NCBI GenBank assembly: GCA_031285365.1
Contig: JAITWP010000098.1
Span: 1 to 12,705, forward strand
Length of the DNA stretch: 12,705 nucleotides
Reading direction: 5' to 3'
Source: Azoarcus sp.
GTDB lineage: Bacteria; Pseudomonadota; Gammaproteobacteria; Burkholderiales; Rhodocyclaceae
The position numbers were made by a program, and so were the translations under genes. Of the stretch, positions 1 through 7,255 are shown one piece after another (the stretch's first letter is position 1; each line of letters opens with the position of its first letter). The notes beneath the pieces are model-generated. The model did not search any database, was not told the DNA's origin, and was given only the letters and a program-made list of their open reading frames with translations.

Positions 1-111
1 GCGCCACCCGATAACATGCAGGAAAAGGTTGATCTTGGCCGGGGCCGGACAACCTTCGAGCCGTCCGGGCGCAGGCAAGACCGGTAGCATCATCCGGGGG
101 GAAAGCATCAT
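1..111 (-). CDS. ispE: 4-diphosphocytidyl-2-C-methyl-D-erythritol kinase, N-terminal 37 codons (cut by window edge)
   Basis: IspE is a cytoplasmic GHMP-family kinase that phosphorylates CDP-methylerythritol with ATP in the non-mevalonate (MEP) isoprenoid pathway. Only the start is present. The minus-strand frame from 111 to 1 is open and contains CPAPAKINLFLHVIGWR, which matches the hallmark N-terminus of IspE (PAPAKINLFLHVxGRR); the Trp replaces the usual first Arg of the pair. The first ATG (111-109) overlaps the lolB TGA stop as ATGA, which favours translational coupling, but in-frame ATGs at 108, 93 and 90 are also possible starts and the family motif begins only around residue 22. The order TPR protein - lolB - ispE is common in betaproteobacteria. 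The catalytic ATP-binding glycine-rich loop lies outside the window. The identity is firm, the exact start is not. Confidence 0.85.
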   Translation of the reverse strand, partial: MMLSPRMMLPVLPAPGRLEGCPAPAKINLFLHVIGWR

Positions 112-749
112 GGTGTTTCCGTTTCCCAGCGGTCGACGACCAGCCGCAGACGGAATTCTCCACGGGAAATATCGACGAGACGCGGCAGGGATTCGGGAGT
201 TTCATCCCGGTAACCGAGGTAGTCGATGATCCAGCCCCGGTCGATGAGCCGCGCGGGGCGACCCTGTGCATCGAGCGTTCGCACTTCGGCATCACTGGGC
301 GGAGCGGCCTGCACCCAGGCGGCGAGGCGCTCGGGTGGCAGATTGGCCTCGGCTGCGCCGGGAAGCAACATCGGAACGAGATCGGCGACCTGTGGGGCGT
401 ACCGGCGCTCGCCATTGGCGAACAAAACCTCCGCACCGTCCGGCCCGGAGTCGATCTGGGCAACGATCTGCCCAAGCGGGCTGGAAATCGTCCAGCGATC
501 CATTTCCATGCGGTGCTCCCAATCCAGTCGCCCCGTGGAGGACTGACTGCCGTCACTGGCGGAAAGGCGAGCCGAGAGCGTGAAGACATCGTATGTCTGC
601 CGCACTACGGAATCAGACGGCGGCGCTGCCGGGTTGAGAGTGCAGGCGGTCATGAGGATGCCGACGGTCAGAACTGCTGTCCAGCCGCGAAGGGCGTGGA
701 CGGCGCGCAGGGCGATGCCCGAATGAGGCCGAAAATGAAGAGGGTTCAA
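108..749 (-). CDS. lolB: Outer-membrane lipoprotein receptor LolB
   Basis: LolB is itself a lipoprotein. It takes lipoproteins from the periplasmic carrier LolA and inserts them into the inner leaflet of the outer membrane. The 213-residue product has a basic N-terminus, a hydrophobic stretch (about 23-35) and a lipobox ending LMTAC at Cys36. Residue +2 after the Cys is Thr, not the Asp inner-membrane retention signal, as expected for an outer-membrane lipoprotein. The mature part fits the LolB/LolA open beta-barrel fold (STGRLDWEH, then SPLGQIVAQI, and a C-terminal LPRLVDISRGEFRLRLVVDRW). The start is a TTG at 749-747 overlapping the TGA stop of the TPR gene by 4 bases, with a GGTGGGAAA element just upstream. 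The only later ATG (residue 33) would destroy the signal peptide, so TTG is preferred. The 3' end overlaps ispE. Identification rests on signal, size and gene order as well as sequence. Confidence 0.85.
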   Translation of the reverse strand: MNPLHFRPHSGIALRAVHALRGWTAVLTVGILMTACTLNPAAPPSDSVVRQTYDVFTLSARLSASDGSQSSTGRLDWEHRMEMDRWTISSPLGQIVAQIDSGPDGAEVLFANGERRYAPQVADLVPMLLPGAAEANLPPERLAAWVQAAPPSDAEVRTLDAQGRPARLIDRGWIIDYLGYRDETPESLPRLVDISRGEFRLRLVVDRWETETP

Positions 750-2581
750 CGTTTCCCACCCGAAGGTTTTTTCTCTGGAGCTTTCTTCTCCGGCACCTGG
801 TACAGACGCTGGATCGTCTTTTGCAGGGCTGTGTTACCAGGATGCGCCGCCTTGGCAGCGTCGAGAATACGGCGGGCATCGTCCTCCCGATTCAGCCGCC
901 ACAGCACTTCACCGAGGTGAGCGGAAATTTCGGGATCGGCGCGGATGGCATGGGCTTGTTCGAGGTATTTCAGTGCGCCGGGGAGGTCACCGCGCTTGAA
1001 GCGCACCCAACCCATGCTGTCAATGATGTAGGCGTCCCTGGGAAGCATTTCCAGCGCGCGAACGATCAGTTCCTCGGCTTCCTCCAGGCGTAGGCCGCGA
1101 TCCGCCAGCGAGTAACCCAGTGCATTGTAGGCATGTGCATGTTCAGGGGACAGAGCGATGAGCTTGCGCAACCGTCCTTCCATAATTTCAAGCATGTCGA
1201 GGCGCTCGGCGAGCATGGCAGACTCATAGAGCAAATCATTGTCGTCGGGATCCTTGCGCAGAGCCTTGTCGATGAGTTCGAACGCCTGCCGGACACGGCC
1301 TGCATCTACGAGCAGTTGGGATTCGGCAAACAGGTAACGGCGCTGAACCTCGGGATTCGAGGCGTCGTGCAAAAGCTTGCGGGCCTGATCGAGGCGACCT
1401 TCCTTTGCCAGGCTCCGGGCGCTACGAACGCGGGCTTCGGCAGCATACCCACCGGGTCTCACGGCATCGAACCATTTTCGTGCGGTGGCGTGTTCCCCCC
1501 GGTCAGCAGCGATTTTTCCTAGCTGGAGCCGGATGAGATCGGCTTGCGGATGGCCGGAATCCAGTACCTTCTTTAATTGCGACTCGGCGGTGGCCGTATC
1601 ACCAATTTCGGCCGAAAGCATGCCAATGGTGTATAGCAGATCGCGATCATCGGGTGTAGCAGCGAGCAGGGTATTGAATTCGTTGCGTGCGGCAGCGAAT
1701 TTGTTGGCAGCAATCAGGCTGCGGGCATAGGCAATCCGGAGTTCCCGATTTCTCGGCTCTTTTGCCAGCGCCGCTTCGAGCATCTGATTGGCCTGATCCG
1801 CCGCACCCGCTTCAACCAGGATATGGGTCTTGAGCATCAGTGCCGGCACCCAGTTGGGCCGTAGTTCGAGGGCACGATCAAGGGCTCCTGTCGCTTCCAT
1901 CGGCCGCTTGGCAATCATGGCGGCCTGGGCGCGCGCGAAATGAGCTTCCGGGTATGTGAGATAAGGTTCGGTCACGCGATAGACGAGATTCCGGGTCACA
2001 TCCTTGTTTTCAGCCCTCGCAAGGGCGCGGTTGAGACCCAGCAGGTTGGGAATGAGTTTCTCGGGATTCTGTGCCAAAGTACGCGACAGAGCTTCCCGGA
2101 CTCTATCGATGGCAGGGCTGTGTCCGCGTTCGACGTAATCGGAGAACAGGCGTGCTTCTTCCGAGGCGGGGGCAACCTCGATCCACAGCCTGGAAGCCTC
2201 GGCGATGAGTTTGGCGTCCTTCGACCGAGAAGCGATATACGCGGCGCGATGGGCAATGCGCGGATCTCGTGTTTTGCGGGCAAGCGCGATATAGGCTTGC
2301 GCCGATTCACTGAACTGAGCGAGTGAAGCGGCGATCTCGGCAAGCAGAAACTCCTGGAGCGTTTCTGCGCTCAGTTCCTGGGCAGGGAATTCACCTGGGT
2401 CTTCGATGATGGACACACCGGCAGCCTCGTCATCATCTTCGTCGTCACCCGGATCAGAGCCCATGTTCGTATTAAATTCGAGCAAATCTCCAGGCTCTTC
2501 CGAAAACGCAGGTGCGGCCGTCAGGCAAAATGCCAGGACGATTCCAAGAAAAACGAAAACTCGGCAGAGTGGGTACTTCAT
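746..2581 (-). CDS. Secreted tetratricopeptide-repeat protein
   Basis: A 611-residue periplasmic TPR protein of unknown precise role; TPR arrays form helical scaffolds for protein-protein contacts. A signal peptide is visible (hydrophobic 8-24, likely cleavage after AFS at residue 27), followed by a very acidic linker around 40-54 (GDDEDDDE) and the conserved FLLAEIAASLAQFSESAQAY / TRDPRIAHRAAYIA region seen in this betaproteobacterial family. Helical TPR units then run from about residue 200 to 590, with clear motifs such as AHAYNALGYSLADRG and YIIDSMGWVRFKRGDLPGAL. The C-terminus is Lys/Pro-rich. It is the first gene of the TPR-lolB-ispE operon and its stop overlaps the lolB TTG start, suggesting translational coupling and perhaps an envelope-assembly role, which is inference only. 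The ATG at 2581 fits the signal peptide; the ribosome binding site (GGAT about 10 bases upstream) is weak. Confidence 0.85.
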   Translation of the reverse strand: MKYPLCRVFVFLGIVLAFCLTAAPAFSEEPGDLLEFNTNMGSDPGDDEDDDEAAGVSIIEDPGEFPAQELSAETLQEFLLAEIAASLAQFSESAQAYIALARKTRDPRIAHRAAYIASRSKDAKLIAEASRLWIEVAPASEEARLFSDYVERGHSPAIDRVREALSRTLAQNPEKLIPNLLGLNRALARAENKDVTRNLVYRVTEPYLTYPEAHFARAQAAMIAKRPMEATGALDRALELRPNWVPALMLKTHILVEAGAADQANQMLEAALAKEPRNRELRIAYARSLIAANKFAAARNEFNTLLAATPDDRDLLYTIGMLSAEIGDTATAESQLKKVLDSGHPQADLIRLQLGKIAADRGEHATARKWFDAVRPGGYAAEARVRSARSLAKEGRLDQARKLLHDASNPEVQRRYLFAESQLLVDAGRVRQAFELIDKALRKDPDDNDLLYESAMLAERLDMLEIMEGRLRKLIALSPEHAHAYNALGYSLADRGLRLEEAEELIVRALEMLPRDAYIIDSMGWVRFKRGDLPGALKYLEQAHAIRADPEISAHLGEVLWRLNREDDARRILDAAKAAHPGNTALQKTIQRLYQVPEKKAPEKKPSGGKR

Positions 2582-2692
2582 GACAGCAATCCAGCGATAC
2601 GGCAGTTACAAAAAGGAGAGTCGATTACGATCAGGCTACTACAGAAAGCCTGCATGAAAAGCCAAATATTTCTGCGATAGGCACTTTGATAG

Positions 2693-2717
2693 GCTTTAGT
2701 CGACAATGGGCTAAAGC
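2693..2717. repeat. 7-bp inverted repeat next to the dynamin-gene promoter
   Basis: GCTTTAG at 2693-2699 is perfectly inverted as CTAAAGC at 2711-2717 with an 11-base spacer. The right arm ends immediately before a TTGACA box. A short direct repeat GATAGGC also occurs nearby (2676 and 2689). The location between divergent genes and against the -35 box is what an operator would look like, but the regulator is unknown and a 7-bp repeat can occur by chance. Confidence 0.4.
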
Positions 2718-2746
2718 TTGACAGAAGCTCATATGATGGCGTTAAT
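2718..2746 (+). promoter_or_regulatory. Putative sigma70 promoter for the dynamin-like GTPase gene
   Basis: A perfect -35 consensus TTGACA at 2718-2723 is followed, after a 17-base spacer, by GTTAAT (2741-2746), a 4/6 match to the -10 box. A transcript starting near 2753 would have a leader of about 68 bases before the ATG at 2821. A second -10-like TATACT at 2778-2783 has no good -35 partner. Prediction from sequence only. Confidence 0.5.
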
Positions 2747-2787
2747 TTGTGCTGAATGTTAGCCTTATATGAATCAGTATACTGGAG

Positions 2788-2806
2788 CGCCCGGAAAAGC
2801 CGGGCG
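2788..2806 (+). promoter_or_regulatory. GC-rich hairpin in the 5' leader of the dynamin-like gene
   Basis: CGCCCGG (2788-2794) and CCGGGCG (2800-2806) form a perfect 7-bp stem with an AAAAG loop. It ends 14 bases before the ATG at 2821, so it abuts the region where the ribosome binds; the Shine-Dalgarno match there (ACGGA) is weak. No T-run follows, so it does not look like an intrinsic terminator. A role in mRNA stability or initiation control is inferred. Confidence 0.45.
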
Positions 2807-2820
2807 ACGGACAAACCAAC

Positions 2821-4788
2821 ATGACCCTGGCCGAACAGTTTTCAGCTTATAGCCGTTGGCGCAACGAGGCGATCGATGCGGTGCTGAAGCTGCGCAACTG
2901 GCTGAACATCAACGATGTCAGCGACGCGCAAGCCGATCAGCGTCTGCAATACCTGATCGAGCGCCTGCGCGCCGACAAGCTGACGGTCGCGTTCGTTGCC
3001 GAGTTTTCACGTGGTAAATCCGAATTGATCAACGCGATTTTTTTCGCAGCCTACGGAGGCCGCATCCTGCCTTCGAGCGCCGGGCGCACGACGATGTGCC
3101 CCACGGAATTGCAATGGACGCCGGACGCCACGCCGGAATTACGCCTGCTGCCCATCGGGACGCGCGCGCGCACGGAACCGGTGAGCGAACTGAAGCTCTT
3201 GCCGGAATACTGGACGGTAGAACCGCTCGACACCGAATCGCCCGCCAAACTCCAGGCAACACTGGCCCGGGTGAGCGAAGTCAGCAAGGTAACGGAAGAA
3301 GACGCGGCAGATCTGGGCTTCAGGATCGACCCGAACGGTGAGACGGGCCTCAAACCCGGAGCCGACGGCTTGGTCGAAGTGCCGAAATGGCGTCACGCCG
3401 TCATCCACTTTCCGCATCCATTGCTCGAACAGGGATTGGTGGTGCTCGACACGCCGGGACTCAACGCAATCGGCGCAGAGCCGGAACTGACGCTTTCGCT
3501 GCTGCCAAACGCCCACGCCGTGCTGTTCATCCTCGCCGCCGACACGGGCGTAACTCTGAGCGACATGACGGTATGGCGCGATTTCGTAAGCACTGGCGCA
3601 CGGGAAAAAGGACGCCTGGTCGTACTCAACAAGATCGATGGCCTCTGGGACGGTCTGCGCGACGAGGCCAGCATCAACAATGAAATCGACCGACAAATAG
3701 TGTCAGTCAGCGAAACGCTCGAAATCGGGAGGGGCTTGATTTTTCCGGTTTCGGCACAAAAAGGACTGGTCGCCCGCGTCAATCGCGACCAGAATCTGCT
3801 CGAAAAAAGCCGCCTGCTGACCCTGGAACGGGTGTTGTCGGAAGATCTGCTCCCCTCCAAGCAGGAAATCATCCGCGACAACACCCTGGGAGAAACCCGC
3901 GACCTGATCCATCAGGCAGACGTGCTGCTCCAGGCACGGCTCACCGGAGTGAGGGAGCAGCTGAAGGAACTGGACAGCCTGCACGGCAAGAATCGCGGCG
4001 TCGTCGAATACATGATGTACAAGATTCGCGTCGAGAAGGACGAGTTTGAGCAGGGGCTCAAAAAGTATTACGCCGTGCGTTCGGTCTTTACCGGGCTCTC
4101 CAACCAGTTGCTCTCGCACCTGGGGATGGACACCCTGCGCACCGAAACCCGCAAAACCCGCGATGCCATGCTCGGGTCGCGTTTTTCATTTGGCCTGCGC
4201 GAGGCGATGAAGGACTTCTTCCAGCGCATGCGCGCCCATATCGGCGAAGCCGAGTCGGATATCTCCGAGATCTATCGCATGCTCGACGCCATGTACAAGC
4301 GATTCAGCGTCGAACACGGACTCAAGCTCACCCCACCCGAAAAGTTTTCGGTGCAGCGCTGCGAGGCGGAACTTAACCATCTGGAAAGCGTTTGCCATCG
4401 CCATCTCGGCAATCCCCTGATGCTGGTGACGACCGAGAAACATGTTTTGATGAAAAAGTTCTTCGAAACGGCGGCGGTTCAGGTACGCCGCATTTTCGAA
4501 GCCGTCAACCACGATGTCGAACAATGGCTGCGAGCGGTAATGGCCCCGCTCGAAATCCAGGTTCGGGAATACCAATTGCAACTCAAGCGTCGGCTGGAGA
4601 GCGTCCGGCGCATTCACCAGGCAACAGACACCCTTGAAAACCGGGTTGAAGAGTTGAAACAGTCCGAAAACTCCACCGAAGCACTGGTTGGAGAACTCAT
4701 AGAGTTGCAGGGCAATATCCGGCGCGCCCTGAATTCCTCGGCCACCCAAAATGAAGAAAACGACACACGTCTGGTCAGCGTGGCGTAA
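2821..4788 (+). CDS. Bacterial dynamin-like family GTPase
   Basis: A 655-residue large GTPase of the bacterial dynamin-like group, whose members bind or remodel membranes using GTP; the cellular role of this one is unknown. All G motifs are visible. The P-loop is AEFSRGKS (60-67), with Ala in place of the first Gly. The switch-I threonines lie in GRTTMCPTE (88-96), G3 is LDTPG (209-213) and G4 is NKID (270-273). After the GTPase domain come long charged helices, including coiled-coil-like stretches at about 365-400 and 540-640, as expected for a dynamin stalk. I see no transmembrane or obvious hydrophobic paddle segment. It is a single copy, not one of the tandem pairs found in some bacteria. 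It is divergent from the TPR operon and appears to have its own promoter. The gap after its stop (4789-4952) holds only a weak ACCATC/GATGGT pairing followed by TTTTT (about 4796-4855) and a small GGCAG/CTGCC hairpin (4879-4893). Confidence 0.88.
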   Translation: MTLAEQFSAYSRWRNEAIDAVLKLRNWLNINDVSDAQADQRLQYLIERLRADKLTVAFVAEFSRGKSELINAIFFAAYGGRILPSSAGRTTMCPTELQWTPDATPELRLLPIGTRARTEPVSELKLLPEYWTVEPLDTESPAKLQATLARVSEVSKVTEEDAADLGFRIDPNGETGLKPGADGLVEVPKWRHAVIHFPHPLLEQGLVVLDTPGLNAIGAEPELTLSLLPNAHAVLFILAADTGVTLSDMTVWRDFVSTGAREKGRLVVLNKIDGLWDGLRDEASINNEIDRQIVSVSETLEIGRGLIFPVSAQKGLVARVNRDQNLLEKSRLLTLERVLSEDLLPSKQEIIRDNTLGETRDLIHQADVLLQARLTGVREQLKELDSLHGKNRGVVEYMMYKIRVEKDEFEQGLKKYYAVRSVFTGLSNQLLSHLGMDTLRTETRKTRDAMLGSRFSFGLREAMKDFFQRMRAHIGEAESDISEIYRMLDAMYKRFSVEHGLKLTPPEKFSVQRCEAELNHLESVCHRHLGNPLMLVTTEKHVLMKKFFETAAVQVRRIFEAVNHDVEQWLRAVMAPLEIQVREYQLQLKRRLESVRRIHQATDTLENRVEELKQSENSTEALVGELIELQGNIRRALNSSATQNEENDTRLVSVA

Positions 4789-4952
4789 AAATGCACCATC
4801 CCCAAAAAGACCGGATGTTGCAGGATTGTGACTCAAAGACGGGTGATGATGGTTTTTCTGAGCCTATCCTTGTTCAGCGGCAGCTTTCCTGCCTCAAAAT
4901 GTCGCAGTAACGGTTTTATCTAGTTTCCACAAACTCACTTATGGAAGGACAC

Positions 4953-5612
4953 ATGGACATCAACAAGATCATCGAACGCGTCAAGAACATCCTGGTGACA
5001 CCGAAAACCGAATGGCAGGTAATCGCCAACGAAACGACCACGGTCGCCGATCTCTACAAGAACTGGATCATCTGGCTGGCGGCCATTCCGGCAATAGCCG
5101 GTTTCGTCAAAGGCTCCCTGATCGGCATCAGCGTCCTCGACGTCACCATCCGCACTCCGATCAGCTCCGGCATCATAGGAGCAGTCTTCGGTTATGCGCT
5201 GACTCTGGTGATGGTCTACGTGGTCGCGTTGATCATCAATGCACTGGCACCGACCTTCGGTGGTCAGAAAGACCAGACCCAGGCACTCAAGGTTATCGCC
5301 TATACGTATACCGCAAGCTGGGTCGCAAGCATGGGTCAGATCTTGCCGTGGATCGGCCTGCTGATCATTCTGGCTGGCGCCATCTACAGCATTTACCTGC
5401 TCTATCTCGGCTTGCCGCCCACGATGAAGTGCCCGCCCGAGAAGGCGATCGGTTATACCGCAGTCATTATCGTCTGCGCGGTCGTGCTCGGCATTGTCAT
5501 CGGAGCTGTGGTTGCGGGCATCGCCGGCCCCGACATGAGCGCCGTCAGTGACGCAAACAGTAACGCGATGATGGAAGAAATCCGCAAGCAGATGGAGGCT
5601 GCACGGCAATAG
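4953..5612 (+). CDS. Yip1-family multispanning membrane protein
   Basis: A 219-residue inner-membrane protein of the Yip1 domain family. Eukaryotic members act in vesicle transport; bacterial members have no well-established function. The cytoplasmic N-terminus INKIIERVKNILVTPKTEW is the family signature, followed by a conserved TTVADLYKNW segment. Hydrophobic segments lie at about 38-58, 71-98, 131-152 and 166-191, with a weaker one near 112-127. The tail (about 193-219) is polar and helical. I chose the ATG at 4953 because GGAAGGA (4943-4949) sits just upstream and the family begins at this point; an ATG at 4941 would add MEGH and place the start before that Shine-Dalgarno. It lies between the dynamin-like gene (about 160 bases upstream) and mgtE (160 bases downstream), so operon membership is not evident from spacing. 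Confidence 0.85.
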   Translation: MDINKIIERVKNILVTPKTEWQVIANETTTVADLYKNWIIWLAAIPAIAGFVKGSLIGISVLDVTIRTPISSGIIGAVFGYALTLVMVYVVALIINALAPTFGGQKDQTQALKVIAYTYTASWVASMGQILPWIGLLIILAGAIYSIYLLYLGLPPTMKCPPEKAIGYTAVIIVCAVVLGIVIGAVVAGIAGPDMSAVSDANSNAMMEEIRKQMEAARQ

Positions 5613-5634
5613 GGTGATATCGCCTCGCAGAATG

Positions 5635-5663
5635 GGACGAGCTGCACAAAGGGTGCGGCGTCC
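5635..5663 (+). promoter_or_regulatory. Strong stem-loop in the Yip1-mgtE intergenic region / mgtE leader
   Basis: GGAC (5635-5638) pairs with GTCC (5660-5663). After a 2-base bulge (GA), GCTGCAC (5641-5647) pairs with GTGCGGC (5653-5659) with one G-U pair, around an AAAGG loop. That gives 11 pairs in 29 bases. It starts 22 bases after the Yip1 stop. There is no T-run, so if it ends the upstream transcript it is not a canonical intrinsic terminator. It could instead be a leader element of mgtE or a 3'-end stabiliser. Confidence 0.45.
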
Positions 5664-5693
5664 GGCTGCAAGAGAGTAGAATTCGCTCCGCGC

Positions 5694-5716
5694 GTTTCGT
5701 TTCCTTCACACGAAAC
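5694..5716 (+). promoter_or_regulatory. Second stem-loop in the mgtE leader
   Basis: GTTTCGT (5694-5700) and ACGAAAC (5710-5716) form a perfect 7-bp stem with a 9-base loop, 56 bases before the mgtE ATG. A TAGAAT sequence at 5677-5682 resembles a -10 box but has no convincing -35 partner. With the preceding hairpin this makes the mgtE leader unusually structured. It does not match the M-box magnesium riboswitch as far as I can recognise. Confidence 0.4.
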
Positions 5717-5772
5717 CGCTTGGCGTCCGTGCGCGGTCGCATCTACGTTTACCCTCTGACCGGCCTCGCTCG

Positions 5773-7251
5773 ATGATTCTGCAAGAAAACCCGCCCGCCG
5801 ACGAACATACCTACGCTGACGAAGACGTGGGTATGCACCCCGACGAACTCCAGCAGCACCTGCACAGAGTGCAGTTGCTGCTGGCGCATTCGCACGCGGT
5901 AGAAGCAGCCGACGACGAAGACGATTCAGAGGCGCCTTCCATCGTCCTTCCCGCGCCGGAACACGTTGCCGAACTGCAAGCACAGCTCGACGCACTGCAC
6001 CCGGCGGACGTTGCCTACATCCTTGAAGCCCTGCCGCTCGAAGAGCGGTGCTACGTCTGGAACCTGGTCAAGGCAGACCGCGACGGCGAAATCCTGCTCG
6101 AAGTCTCCGATGCCGTCCGCGAATCCCTGATCGAGATCATGGATCCGCACGAGTTGAAAGCGGCTGCCGAGACTCTGGACGCGGACGAAATCGCCGACCT
6201 AGCGCCCGACCTTCCCAGGGAAGTCATCGACGACGTTTTCAAGTCGCTTTCCAGCGACGAGCGCGAGCAGTTGCGCGCAGCGATGTCCTACGACGAAGAC
6301 TCGGTTGGCGCGTTGATGGATTTCGACTTTGTGACGGTTCGAGAGGACGTGAGCCTCGAAGCAATCTTGCGCTACCTGCGCCGCTTCGACGAACTGCCGG
6401 ACCACACCGACAAGCTTTTCGTGATCGACCGCGAGGAGCATCTGGTCGGCGTCCTCACCCTGGAGATGCTGCTCATCAGCGATCCGGACAAGGACGTCTC
6501 GGAAGTGATGCGACGCGAGCCGAGAGTTATTTTTTCTCCCAGCGACGATGCCAGTGACGCGGCGCGGGCGTTCGAGCGTTACGACCTCGTTTCCGCGCCG
6601 GTGGTGGATCGCTCCAACAAACTCATCGGACGGATCACCGTGGGTGATGTAGTCGACTTCATCCGCGAAGAATCCGAAGCCGAGATTCTCAATCAGGCCG
6701 GTTTGCGCGAGGAAGAAGACGTTTTCGCCTCGGTATGGGACTCGGTGAAGAACCGCTGGGCCTGGCTGGCGGTCAATCTGGTGACGGCATTCGTTGCCTC
6801 CCGGGTCATTACCGCTTTCGGTGGTTCGATCGAAAAACTCGTGGCGCTGGCGGCACTGATGCCCATCGTCGCGGGCATTGGCGGCAACTCGGGCAACCAG
6901 ACCATCACCATGATCGTGCGCGCCATCGCCGTCGGTCAGGTCGAGCAAAACTCGCTGAAACGGTTGCTGAAGAAAGAGCTCTGTGTTGCCCTCTTCAATG
7001 GTCTCCTCTGGGGAGGATTGCTTGGCGTACTGGCCTGGTGGCTCTACGAAAACATTTCTCTCGGAATAGTGATGACCGCCGCAATGACGCTCAACCTGCT
7101 GCTCGCCGCCAGCGCCGGAGTCGTCATCCCGATGCTGCGCCAGCGGCTTGGAACCGATCCGGCAATCGGCAGTTCCGTGATGATTACCGCGCTCACCGAC
7201 TCGGGGGGATTTTTCATTTTCCTCGGGCTGGCGACACTGTTCCTCGTATAG
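5773..7251 (+). CDS. mgtE: Magnesium transporter MgtE
   Basis: MgtE is a homodimeric inner-membrane Mg2+ channel gated by its cytoplasmic Mg2+-sensing domains. The 492-residue product has the full architecture. A variable acidic N-terminal extension (1-65) is followed by the MgtE N-domain (about 70-170, with LHPADVAYILEALPLEER). Two CBS domains follow (about 183-240 and 243-300, the latter with APVVDRSNKLIGRITVGDVVDFI), then the plug helix and five membrane helices from about 329 to 492. The family signature MPIVAGIGGNSGNQTITMI (GGNSGNQ near 370) and TDSGGFFIFLGLA in the last helix are intact. Asp476 in the latter corresponds by motif to the pore Asp that binds Mg2+ in the Thermus protein. 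The ATG at 5773 has a poor Shine-Dalgarno; an in-frame ATG at 5833 would also leave all domains intact. The next gene starts 4 bases after the stop. The leader carries two hairpins. Confidence 0.95.
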   Translation: MILQENPPADEHTYADEDVGMHPDELQQHLHRVQLLLAHSHAVEAADDEDDSEAPSIVLPAPEHVAELQAQLDALHPADVAYILEALPLEERCYVWNLVKADRDGEILLEVSDAVRESLIEIMDPHELKAAAETLDADEIADLAPDLPREVIDDVFKSLSSDEREQLRAAMSYDEDSVGALMDFDFVTVREDVSLEAILRYLRRFDELPDHTDKLFVIDREEHLVGVLTLEMLLISDPDKDVSEVMRREPRVIFSPSDDASDAARAFERYDLVSAPVVDRSNKLIGRITVGDVVDFIREESEAEILNQAGLREEEDVFASVWDSVKNRWAWLAVNLVTAFVASRVITAFGGSIEKLVALAALMPIVAGIGGNSGNQTITMIVRAIAVGQVEQNSLKRLLKKELCVALFNGLLWGGLLGVLAWWLYENISLGIVMTAAMTLNLLLAASAGVVIPMLRQRLGTDPAIGSSVMITALTDSGGFFIFLGLATLFLV

Positions 7252-7255
7252 CGCG

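Noticed and set aside
2578..2814. 78-codon minus-strand open frame filling the divergent gap and overlapping the TPR start
   Set aside because: Starts with TTG without a ribosome binding site, resembles nothing known, and covers the likely promoter region.
4186..4836. 216-codon minus-strand open frame under the dynamin-like gene
   Set aside because: Lies opposite the conserved GTPase reading frame and has no recognisable features.
4796..4856. Intrinsic terminator after the dynamin-like gene
   Set aside because: ACCATC and GATGGT followed by TTTTT can pair, but the loop is over 40 bases with a bulge, so support is too weak to list as a feature.
4941..4952. ATG at 4941 as the Yip1 start
   Set aside because: The Shine-Dalgarno GGAAGGA lies after it, directly before the ATG at 4953, where the family similarity begins.
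4935..5609. 224-codon minus-strand open frame exactly opposite the Yip1 gene
   Set aside because: Almost coextensive with a clear membrane-protein gene; Asp/His/Gln-rich translation is the complement of hydrophobic codons.
5613..5772. M-box magnesium riboswitch before mgtE
   Set aside because: Hairpins are present, but I cannot recognise the conserved M-box elements, and the region is short for that class.
6199..6948. 249-codon minus-strand open frame within mgtE
   Set aside because: Antisense to a clear MgtE; His/Asp-rich shadow composition, no motif.
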